A stretch of DNA of 8,266 bases from Spirochaetales bacterium (GTDB lineage: Bacteria; Spirochaetota; Spirochaetia; DSM-27196; SKKC01). Shown here one piece after another: positions 1 through 5,162 of this stretch. Positions within the stretch are counted from its first letter, which is position 1. Each line of letters starts with the position of its first letter. Location of the stretch: contig SKKC01000005.1 in NCBI GenBank assembly GCA_007121695.1, positions 1-8,266 on the forward strand. The letters are read 5' to 3'. The notes below the pieces were generated by a model. That model worked only from the letters and a program-made list of their open reading frames with translations, made no database searches and had not been told where the DNA came from. The position numbers and the translations under genes were made by a program.

Positions 1-1
1 A

Positions 2-46
2 GACACCTTTCTGTCGCAGCTTGCGTTGCTGCAGAAGGAGTTATAA
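2..46 (+). CDS. possible C-terminal tail of a convergent gene (partial)
   Basis: A plus-strand frame is open from the left edge and stops at TAA 44-46. It encodes a tail ending DTFLSQLALLQKEL, an amphipathic, helix-like sequence. Only 14 codons are visible, so the product cannot be recognised and chance is a real alternative. Two points favour a real gene end: nothing is encoded on the minus strand beyond the terminator at 44-73, and a convergent gene ending exactly at that hairpin is a common arrangement. The A-run that follows the stop is the U-tract of the minus-strand terminator. Confidence 0.3.
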   Translation, partial: DTFLSQLALLQKEL

Positions 47-73
47 AAAAAGCCACCCGCAGGGCGGGTGGCT
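44..73 (-). terminator. intrinsic (Rho-independent) terminator after the small lipoprotein gene
   Basis: Read on the minus strand, a perfect 10-bp GC-rich stem (arms 73-64 and 60-51, AGCCACCCGC paired with GCGGGTGGCT) closes a 3-nt loop. A run of six T follows at 50-45. It lies 16 nt past the stop codon of the 41-codon lipoprotein gene. On the plus strand the stem is not followed by a T-run, so strong termination is expected only for minus-strand transcription. It probably marks the end of the transcription unit covering the lipoprotein and perhaps the genes before it. Confidence 0.9.
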
Positions 74-89
74 GTCTGATATGGTGCGC

Positions 90-215
90 TTACAGCTCCT
101 GATCCATCATTGGATCATCCAGCTCGAAATCCTCGTCGATCTCGACCGGTTCGCAGGCAGCGAACACCAGCGTAATCGTACCAATAAGCATGAGAATCTG
201 AAAAACCTTCTTCAT
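90..215 (-). CDS. tiny acidic lipoprotein (41 aa), function unknown
   Basis: The start is ATG 215-213 and the stop TAA 92-90. A strong Shine-Dalgarno (GGGAGGAGAG, 230-221) sits upstream with about 9 nt between the GGAGG core and the start. The product begins MKK, continues with a hydrophobic stretch (residues 4-20, VFQILMLIGTITLVFAA), and reaches a single Cys at residue 21, giving the lipobox-like FAAC. Phe at -3 departs from the enterobacterial consensus but is tolerated in spirochaetes. The mature part would be only 21 residues: lipid-modified Cys followed by 20 residues with ten Asp/Glu and no Lys or Arg. Residue +2 is Glu. The gene has its own RBS and is followed at once by an intrinsic terminator, which argues for a real gene despite its size. 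It is as short as the entericidin-type lipopeptides, but I see no sequence likeness that would justify that name. It lies 124 bp after the membrane protein gene and may share its transcript. Confidence 0.8.
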   Translation of the reverse strand: MKKVFQILMLIGTITLVFAACEPVEIDEDFELDDPMMDQEL

Positions 216-220
216 ATCGT

Positions 221-230
221 CTCTCCTCCC
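221..230 (-). promoter_or_regulatory. strong ribosome binding site of the lipoprotein gene
   Basis: The minus strand reads GGGAGGAGAG, a near-perfect anti-16S match, placed about 9 nt (GGAGG core) before ATG 215-213. This site is the main reason for accepting the 41-codon frame as a gene. An inverted repeat (231-249) ends directly against it. Confidence 0.8.
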
Positions 231-249
231 GCGGATCTCAGTGATCCGC
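231..249. repeat. inverted repeat abutting the lipoprotein RBS
   Basis: The arms GCGGATC (231-237) and GATCCGC (243-249) are perfect complements around a 5-nt loop. In the minus-strand transcript the 7-bp hairpin would end one base before the Shine-Dalgarno of the lipoprotein gene. It could tune ribosome access or be an operator. No T-run follows, so it is not a terminator. Confidence 0.5.
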
Positions 250-276
250 TTTGATCTTGACCAAATGGTACGACAG

Positions 277-304
277 ACATATCCGGTCGTTGTCAGCGAT
301 ATGT
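277..304. repeat. dyad upstream of the lipoprotein gene (operator candidate)
   Basis: The arms ACATATC (277-283) and GATATGT (298-304) are perfect 7-bp complements separated by 14 nt, centred about 75 nt before the lipoprotein start. The layout resembles a binding site for a dimeric regulator. I could not find a convincing -35/-10 pair in the 216-339 spacer, so the lipoprotein may be read from an upstream promoter. A chance origin is possible for a dyad of this length. Confidence 0.3.
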
Positions 305-339
305 TAAGGTTTTGCCAAGAAACGCCGTGCTTGTGTGTT

Positions 340-804
340 CTAGAACTCCATGTAGTACGGAGAAAAATGCAACGCGGCTATACCAAAGAGTGGAATGCTC
401 GCGATCATGTACACCGGTCCGGCAAGGCTGCCCAGATCACCGGTGTTGTTTGACGCGAGGGCGTATACTCCTATTCCTGCGAAAAGCGCTGCCTGCGCTG
501 TCTGCGTGATCGCCGCCGTGCGACGCCAGAACCTGACCCGTTCGGGATTTCCCTGATACAGACCCAGGAGCATCATTGTATTCGGTAGCGTATAGGCTCC
601 CAGCGCCACTGCGTTCAGTCCGATTGCTTCAAGCGGCTGGTGTGTAAACGCAGTCGAGATCGAGTACACTGCCACACCAGTGCCGACCCCGCCAGCGATG
701 ACCGCCCGTGACCCGTCCCATATTCGTGTTCCCGTCGACGGCTGGGCGCTCGCAGAGGTGACCAGAACACACAACAGCGCACAATACACAATAACGTTTC
801 TCAT
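340..804 (-). CDS. unknown small membrane protein with signal-like N-terminus (154 aa)
   Basis: I do not recognise this family. The frame is open back to 855, but I chose ATG 804-802. It has AGGAGA (816-811) six nt upstream, and the protein then begins with a signal-like segment (MRNVIVYCALLCVLVTSASA, plausible signal peptidase I cleavage after ASA at residue 20). Four hydrophobic stretches follow at about residues 33-52, 58-83, 98-117 and 128-147, most of them rich in Gly, Ala and small residues. A strongly basic loop (RVRFWRR, residues 89-95) between stretches 2 and 3 is probably cytoplasmic. The protein is most likely a four-helix inner-membrane protein, whether or not the first segment is cleaved. 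It ends in a Phe (PYYMEF), which recalls the last residue of outer-membrane barrels, but the helical pattern argues against a barrel. It follows the rhamnosidase gene by 61 bp with no terminator visible between, so they may be co-transcribed. The stop is TAG 342-340. Confidence 0.75.
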   Translation of the reverse strand: MRNVIVYCALLCVLVTSASAQPSTGTRIWDGSRAVIAGGVGTGVAVYSISTAFTHQPLEAIGLNAVALGAYTLPNTMMLLGLYQGNPERVRFWRRTAAITQTAQAALFAGIGVYALASNNTGDLGSLAGPVYMIASIPLFGIAALHFSPYYMEF

Positions 805-810
805 GGCATT

Positions 811-816
811 TCTCCT
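811..816 (-). promoter_or_regulatory. ribosome binding site fixing the start of the membrane protein
   Basis: AGGAGA on the minus strand, six nt before ATG 804-802, supports this start over the in-frame start at 855, which would add 17 residues and bury the signal-like segment. The site lies inside a short self-complementary stretch (810-821, TTCTC/GAGAA). Confidence 0.7.
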
Positions 817-865
817 GAGAAGGGAATACGCTATTTTTCGCACTTGGGGAAGCACCTCGGCGGTT

Positions 866-3526
866 TTAGTCTATGCTCCACGTATGCGTATGGGCTCCTC
901 CACGGAGTCGGATCGAATCCTTCGGCCTGGTATCGTTTCCGCTATACTGAAGCAGGTCGGCGGTTGCAGTCGGTGGGAGTACAACCGTCGTTGTCAGAGA
1001 TGAACCCGACAGCTTCCAGCGTACCGACACCCGACCGACAGGAGACTGGTACGACGTCTCACAGTGCGTGATACCTCCCCCGGGTCGTGGCGCAATTACA
1101 AAATGGCCACGAGCCGGTTCGGACGCGTTCAGATCAATGCCTCCGACTACCCGATACATCCACTCCCCGACCGCGCCGTAGGCGTAGTGATTGAAGGAGT
1201 TCATGTTCGGACTCCACATTGTGCCGTCCGGCTTCAGCCCGTCCCAGTGTTCCCAGATCGTCGTCGCACCCTGTTTCACCTGGTAGAGCCAGCCCGGATA
1301 CTCTTCCCGCATAAGAAGTTCGTAGGCGACATCGAGGTGTCCGTTGTCAGAGAGGACCGGGAGCAGAAGCGGCGTACCGAGAAAGCCCGTGACAAGGTGA
1401 TTATCGTTTTCCCTGATCAGGTCGACAAGCGTTGCTACGGTTCGTGGGCGGTCACGTTCTTCAACCAGGTTGAAGGCCAGCGCGAGCAGGTGTGCCGTCT
1501 GCGTGCGGGCAGCAAGACGCCCCGAGGGCGTCACAAATTCGTACCGAAAGGCTTCGACAATACGGTCGGCGAGGTTCGCATACCGCTCGGCATCGCCCGA
1601 CTCGCCGATTTCTGCCGCAGCCCGCGCCAGGAGCCGCGTCGAATACGCGTAGTACGCCGTCGCGGTCAGGTCGTTCGGGGTTGCTCCGAAATAGCTGCCC
1701 TCTTTTGCATCGAGCGCGACCCAGTCGCCGAAGTGGAACCCGCTGTTCCAGATAAGACCGTCCTGTGCCTGTGCGTGCATGTATTCGACCCAGGCCTTCA
1801 TGGAAGCGTATTGCATACGCAACTGGGCGTAGTCGCCAAAGCGGCGATACATGGTCCATGGTCCTATGACAGCCGCGTCGCCCCAGCCGGTCGACGAGTG
1901 AGGCTCACGGATGGTCGATTCGTGCTCCGCGACAGTTGTTAGCACATCGGGGATGACATAGGGAACACCTCCGTCGGGTCGCTGATCCGCTGCCACGTCG
2001 CGGTGCCAGCGCGCAAAAAACCCGTCGCACGCCGTCAGGTACGCGGCGGTCCCGATGAACACCTGCGCGTCTCCGGTCCACCCGAGACGTTCGTCTCTCT
2101 GCGGGCAGTCGGTCGGAATATCAAGCGCGTTCCCCTTCCAGCCCCAGCGTATATTTTCGTGCAGCCGGTTCAGATCGTCGTTTGAGCTTTCGAACCAGAG
2201 CGTTTCTTCGAAGTCCGAATGGAGCACGACTGCCCGAAACTGATCGGCGCGCGCGGAACCCACACCACCAGGCCACTCGTCTATTCTCACGTAGCGAAAG
2301 CCCTGAAACGTGAATGCCGGTTCATACAGTACCGGGTCTTCACCCGAACAGACGTATTCTATTCGGCAGCGTGCGGTCCGCAGGTTTTCCGTGTAGAAGT
2401 TTCCCGCCGCATCGAGTACCTCCGCATGGCTCAATACAGCACGATCCCCGTCCTGCCCCTTCAGCTCGAGACGAACACGGCCGGTCACATTCTGGCCGAA
2501 GTCAAGGACTCGCTCGCCACACGGGGTAGTAAGAATGTTCTGCATCGGCAATAATTCGTGCGGTCGAACGAGCGGACCTTCCTGCGGAACCAGTTTCTGT
2601 TTTTCGCTCGCCGATGCAGGGAGTATACGCGCAGTCGACCATCGTGCATCTTCGGTATACTCGGGTTCGCTCCAGGCGCCAAGGGAGCTGCGTGCGTCGC
2701 ACACTTCACCGTGGTAGATTTCTGAAGTCAGGATTTCTCCATAGGCGACTGTCCAGTCAGTGTCTGTAACAAGGATCGGTTCCTGCATCCCGAGGCAGTG
2801 CAGCTCTGCGGCAAAACCGGTGTGTTCGCCGTAGATCTGTTTCGTGCCGTACCACGTCAGCTGTCCAGCGTACCATCCAGCTCCAAAAACGACCCCTATA
2901 CAGTTGTCACCTTCGACAAGTACATCGCTCAGATCCCAGGTCTGGAACGCAACACGTGTACCGTAGGCCGTCCACCCCGGAGCGAACTCAGCATCCCCGA
3001 TCCGTCTGCCGTTCACGAAAAGTTGATAGACTCCAAGCGCGCTGGCGTACAGCCGCGGACGTTTCGGAACAGCCTCGAGGTGCAGGTTTCTTCGAAGATA
3101 CACCGGCCGGGACGGATCGTATTCATCATCGGCCTGTATGCCAACAAAATCGCCGTTCCACGATTCATCCAGCTTCGAGGTCTCAAATGCCAGCGGTTGT
3201 GACCAGTCGCTTTCACGACCCGCCTCGTCCCGAAGCGCAACGCGGACCTGGTACTGCGTCCGGGATACCAGGTCTTCACCGTCGAACGGGACAAACTGCG
3301 ACTCCGGCGACACGACCCAGTTGCTGTCCCAAACGGGTGTGGCAACGGACGCTCCGTCCTCGACGATCGGCACGATCTGTATGCGATAGGCCTGCTGTGT
3401 GGCGGCGTCCGAGTCAGACCCGACCATCCAGCTGAAACGGGGTCGATCGGTGGCCAGAGACAACGGAGCATCGGGCCCGAGTGGGCCATTGAAATACTCA
3501 CAACGAATAGTGTGGGCGTGTATCAT
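866..3526 (-). CDS. alpha-L-rhamnosidase, glycoside hydrolase family 78 (886 aa)
   Basis: This enzyme is predicted to release terminal alpha-L-rhamnose from rhamnosides by inversion. No signal peptide is present (MIHAHTIRCEYF start), so it should act in the cytoplasm on imported oligosaccharides or glycosides. Domains in order: an N-terminal Ig/FnIII-like region (~1-120); the rhamnosidase N-terminal carbohydrate-binding-like region (~140-325, with LFVNGRRIGDAEFAPGWT); a beta-sandwich (~330-435, with LDFGQNVTGRV); the (alpha/alpha)6 catalytic barrel (~440-785); and a C-terminal beta domain (~790-880). The catalytic signature DCPQRDERLGWTGD lies at 473-486, with Glu479 the expected general acid. 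GATTIWEHWDG lies at 753-763, with Glu759 the expected general base. Length and order are typical of GH78, and the gene looks intact. ATG 3526-3524 has GGGAG (3536-3532) five nt upstream. A ~200-bp spacer separates it from the signalling operon, so it probably has its own promoter. No rhamnose transporter, isomerase or kinase gene is in view. The substrate cannot be told from sequence. Confidence 0.95.
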   Translation of the reverse strand: MIHAHTIRCEYFNGPLGPDAPLSLATDRPRFSWMVGSDSDAATQQAYRIQIVPIVEDGASVATPVWDSNWVVSPESQFVPFDGEDLVSRTQYQVRVALRDEAGRESDWSQPLAFETSKLDESWNGDFVGIQADDEYDPSRPVYLRRNLHLEAVPKRPRLYASALGVYQLFVNGRRIGDAEFAPGWTAYGTRVAFQTWDLSDVLVEGDNCIGVVFGAGWYAGQLTWYGTKQIYGEHTGFAAELHCLGMQEPILVTDTDWTVAYGEILTSEIYHGEVCDARSSLGAWSEPEYTEDARWSTARILPASASEKQKLVPQEGPLVRPHELLPMQNILTTPCGERVLDFGQNVTGRVRLELKGQDGDRAVLSHAEVLDAAGNFYTENLRTARCRIEYVCSGEDPVLYEPAFTFQGFRYVRIDEWPGGVGSARADQFRAVVLHSDFEETLWFESSNDDLNRLHENIRWGWKGNALDIPTDCPQRDERLGWTGDAQVFIGTAAYLTACDGFFARWHRDVAADQRPDGGVPYVIPDVLTTVAEHESTIREPHSSTGWGDAAVIGPWTMYRRFGDYAQLRMQYASMKAWVEYMHAQAQDGLIWNSGFHFGDWVALDAKEGSYFGATPNDLTATAYYAYSTRLLARAAAEIGESGDAERYANLADRIVEAFRYEFVTPSGRLAARTQTAHLLALAFNLVEERDRPRTVATLVDLIRENDNHLVTGFLGTPLLLPVLSDNGHLDVAYELLMREEYPGWLYQVKQGATTIWEHWDGLKPDGTMWSPNMNSFNHYAYGAVGEWMYRVVGGIDLNASEPARGHFVIAPRPGGGITHCETSYQSPVGRVSVRWKLSGSSLTTTVVLPPTATADLLQYSGNDTRPKDSIRLRGGAHTHTWSID

Positions 3527-3540
3527 AAAAACTCCCTTAT

Positions 3541-3575
3541 GTTCGTGCTACACATTACGCGTTCCAGCACCGAAC
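3541..3575. repeat. inverted repeat in the rhamnosidase leader
   Basis: The arms GTTCGTGCT (3541-3549) and AGCACCGAAC (3566-3575) pair over nine positions with one bulged base, around a 16-nt spacer. The near arm is 14 nt before the rhamnosidase start codon and just upstream of its Shine-Dalgarno. It is placed where a repressor operator or a translation-tuning leader hairpin would sit. I cannot match it to a named regulator. Confidence 0.4.
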
Positions 3576-3624
3576 CGAGCAGCACGCGAAAAAAGGATTG
3601 CTGGCCCGAGCCTCGATCTCGCGC

Positions 3625-3647
3625 ATCTGGTCGGTCAGAAACCAGAT
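3625..3647. repeat. dyad in the rhamnosidase upstream region (operator candidate)
   Basis: ATCTGGT (3625-3631) and ACCAGAT (3641-3647) are perfect 7-bp complements with a 9-nt spacer. It lies about 100 nt before the rhamnosidase start, downstream of the candidate promoter at 3690-3717. No T-run follows on the minus strand, so it does not look like a terminator for the preceding operon. A regulator-binding site is the alternative, unproven. Confidence 0.3.
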
Positions 3648-3689
3648 TACGTTGGGACGGTCTGTTCGTGGAGTAGAGGACATTTTCCA

Positions 3690-3717
3690 AGAATACACGC
3701 CAGAGACGATCTGACAA
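3690..3717 (-). promoter_or_regulatory. candidate sigma-70-type promoter for the rhamnosidase gene
   Basis: Read on the minus strand, TTGTCA (3717-3712, five of six matches to the -35 consensus) is followed after 16 nt by TATTCT (3695-3690, four of six to the -10). The spacing is one short of optimal and the -10 is mediocre. The position fits: it begins 9 nt after the stop of the pseudocyclase gene and would give a leader of about 155 nt containing the two dyads listed separately. It is the best candidate I found in this spacer. Confidence 0.35.
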
Positions 3718-3735
3718 GCGATTTTCTATCGCTTG
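3715..3735 (-). repeat. hairpin spanning the stop codon of the pseudocyclase gene
   Basis: CAAGCGAT (3715-3722) and ATCGCTTG (3728-3735) form a perfect 8-bp inverted repeat with a 5-nt loop. The TAG stop (3728-3726) lies at the loop boundary. No T-run follows on the minus strand, so it is not a classic intrinsic terminator. It could protect the 3' end of the signalling mRNA or cause pausing. One arm overlaps the candidate -35 box (3712-3717) for the next gene. Confidence 0.5.
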
Positions 3736-5156
3736 AGGCTGTATCCACCGAGCGAAGGATCTTCTTCCAGTTCAAAGCTGCCGGCAACCGCGCGTGCAGT
3801 CGCCTTGTCGGTCAATACGGTATGATCGCTATAAGCCGCTGCCCTCACCAGAGCAGCGGCGCGGTGTATCGGCTGACCGTGGACAATGTAATCGAGACGC
3901 CGGTTTGAACCGACGCTGCCGGAGAAAATGGTTCCAGTCGCAACACCGCACACCAGTTTCAGATCGTCGGCAAGGTATTCGGGTCGTACATCGTTGTACG
4001 TTCGGGTGTAGCTTCGAACCGAAAGCGCGCAGGACAGCGCCCGCTCGGCGTCGTTCTCCGTCGCCACCGGTGTTCCGAAAGTCGCGAGCAACCCGTCCCC
4101 GCTGATCCGGTTTACGCTACCGCCGAGCCCCATTACGAGTTCGGTAATATCGGTTATGACTTCGTCGATAAACTCCTGAAAGGTCGTCGGCGGGAGTTGC
4201 GACACAAGCTTGTCGGTCTCGGGGATTAGAATCTGAAGCACCGAGGCTTCCCCCGCGTAGCCGTCGAGAAGATCACCGTCCCGCGTGCCTATTTCGTCAA
4301 TTATAGCCTCGGGAAAGTACCGGGACAGCATTTCCCTCTCGGCGGCCAGACGGGAATTCTCGCGCGACAGCTGATCTTCGGTACGCTTCAGTCGCTCTAT
4401 CACCGAAATGTGGGCGCCAACGTCCGACATGGAACCAGCGATCCGCGTCGCCTTCCCCTTTTCGTCGTATTCGGCTATGCCGCGAGCTGCCATCCAGTGA
4501 TAGCTTTCGTCGCGGTGCTTCATACGAAAGTAGCTGCTAAACAGACTTTTTTTTCCGGTCAGGTATCCGCGGAGCGCATCCCGGAACCCGGATATATCGT
4601 TCGGGTGTATCCTGGACGTCCACGCCTTCAGTGAGTCGTGGATCTCGAGCTCACCGTATCCCAGCAAGGCCTTCCAGCGCGTCGAGAAGCGCATACGGTT
4701 TTCGCGAAGGTCCAGGCTCCACAGGCCTTCGTTACTCCCTCGCATGGCCAGAGCGAACGCTGCCTCCTCGCTATGTTCATGTACAACCCGGCCCTCGCGA
4801 CGTATGACGCCGACGTAGCCACCGACCGCTCCGTCGCTCCGTCGCCAGACAACAGCGTCCACAAAGCCGTGGACGTCAGCGCCGCTCTTCGTCCGGAACG
4901 TCAATCGGAAGTTCCGAACGACCCCTGCACTCTCAATCTCGTGTTGAAACCGTCGTCGCTCCGTCGGAACCGCGTAGGTGTCGCTGACAGGAATGGTAGT
5001 AAGCTCGCGTGCGCTGTACCCGAGCATGCGTTCCATACGCTTATTCACCCAACTGAAACGTCCCGCGACCGTCGATACATAGGTCGCCTCGGGCCCGTCT
5101 TCGAAGAAGGTCCGGTACACATCCCTGACTGCGTTCAACCGCTTCGCATCCGACAT
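3726..5156 (-). CDS. PAS-PAS protein with degenerate class III nucleotidyl cyclase domain (pseudocyclase, 476 aa)
   Basis: Soluble signalling protein with no signal peptide or membrane segment. The first PAS domain spans ~12-122 (WVNKRMERMLGYSARELT). The second spans ~131-248 and is of the PAS_3 type with a PAC end (WKALLGYGELEIHDS; IHPND; GSMSDVG). A coiled-coil-like linker follows at ~250-278, then a class III cyclase homology domain at ~279-476 (RYFPEAIIDEI; GGSVNRISGDGLLATFG; GSVGSNRRLDYIVHG). The fold is recognisable but the active site is not. By motif alignment the first metal Asp is Leu310, the adenine-recognising Lys is Arg350, the second base-recognising Asp/Thr is Ile424, and the transition-state Asn and Arg are His431 and Ala435. 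Only the second metal Asp (Asp354) remains. Cyclase activity is therefore unlikely, and a regulatory, nucleotide-binding or dimerising role is more plausible. ATG 5156-5154 lies 6 nt after the stop of the Amt-kinase gene, with only a weak AGG-containing RBS, so translational coupling is likely. The PAS ligands are unknown. Confidence 0.9.
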   Translation of the reverse strand: MSDAKRLNAVRDVYRTFFEDGPEATYVSTVAGRFSWVNKRMERMLGYSARELTTIPVSDTYAVPTERRRFQHEIESAGVVRNFRLTFRTKSGADVHGFVDAVVWRRSDGAVGGYVGVIRREGRVVHEHSEEAAFALAMRGSNEGLWSLDLRENRMRFSTRWKALLGYGELEIHDSLKAWTSRIHPNDISGFRDALRGYLTGKKSLFSSYFRMKHRDESYHWMAARGIAEYDEKGKATRIAGSMSDVGAHISVIERLKRTEDQLSRENSRLAAEREMLSRYFPEAIIDEIGTRDGDLLDGYAGEASVLQILIPETDKLVSQLPPTTFQEFIDEVITDITELVMGLGGSVNRISGDGLLATFGTPVATENDAERALSCALSVRSYTRTYNDVRPEYLADDLKLVCGVATGTIFSGSVGSNRRLDYIVHGQPIHRAAALVRAAAYSDHTVLTDKATARAVAGSFELEEDPSLGGYSLKR

Positions 5157-5162
5157 ATTTGC

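Noticed and set aside
44..73. Bidirectional terminator serving a plus-strand gene as well
   Set aside because: The plus strand lacks a T-run after the stem, so only minus-strand termination is well supported.
810..821. Short palindrome TTCTC-AG-GAGAA covering the RBS of the membrane protein as an RBS-masking hairpin
   Set aside because: The loop would be only 2-4 nt and the stem 4-5 bp, too weak to claim as a regulatory element.
805..855. 17-residue N-terminal extension of the membrane protein from the start at 855
   Set aside because: The internal ATG at 804 has a better-placed AGGAGA and exposes a proper signal-like N-terminus.
1064..1942. 292-codon plus-strand open frame opposite the rhamnosidase gene
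   Set aside because: It lies wholly antisense to a clear GH78 coding region, its translation is Arg/Val-rich without recognisable motifs, and such shadows are expected opposite GC-rich codons.
3523..3717. 64-codon minus-strand frame in the spacer whose TGA overlaps the rhamnosidase ATG by the classic ATGA arrangement
   Set aside because: It needs a TTG start, I saw no good RBS before it, and the sequence shows no family features. The ATGA overlap kept it in view, but it is more likely chance; ribosome profiling would decide.
3726..5156. Annotation of the third signalling gene as an active adenylate cyclase
   Set aside because: Five of six active-site positions are substituted, including one of the two metal-binding Asp residues and both transition-state residues.
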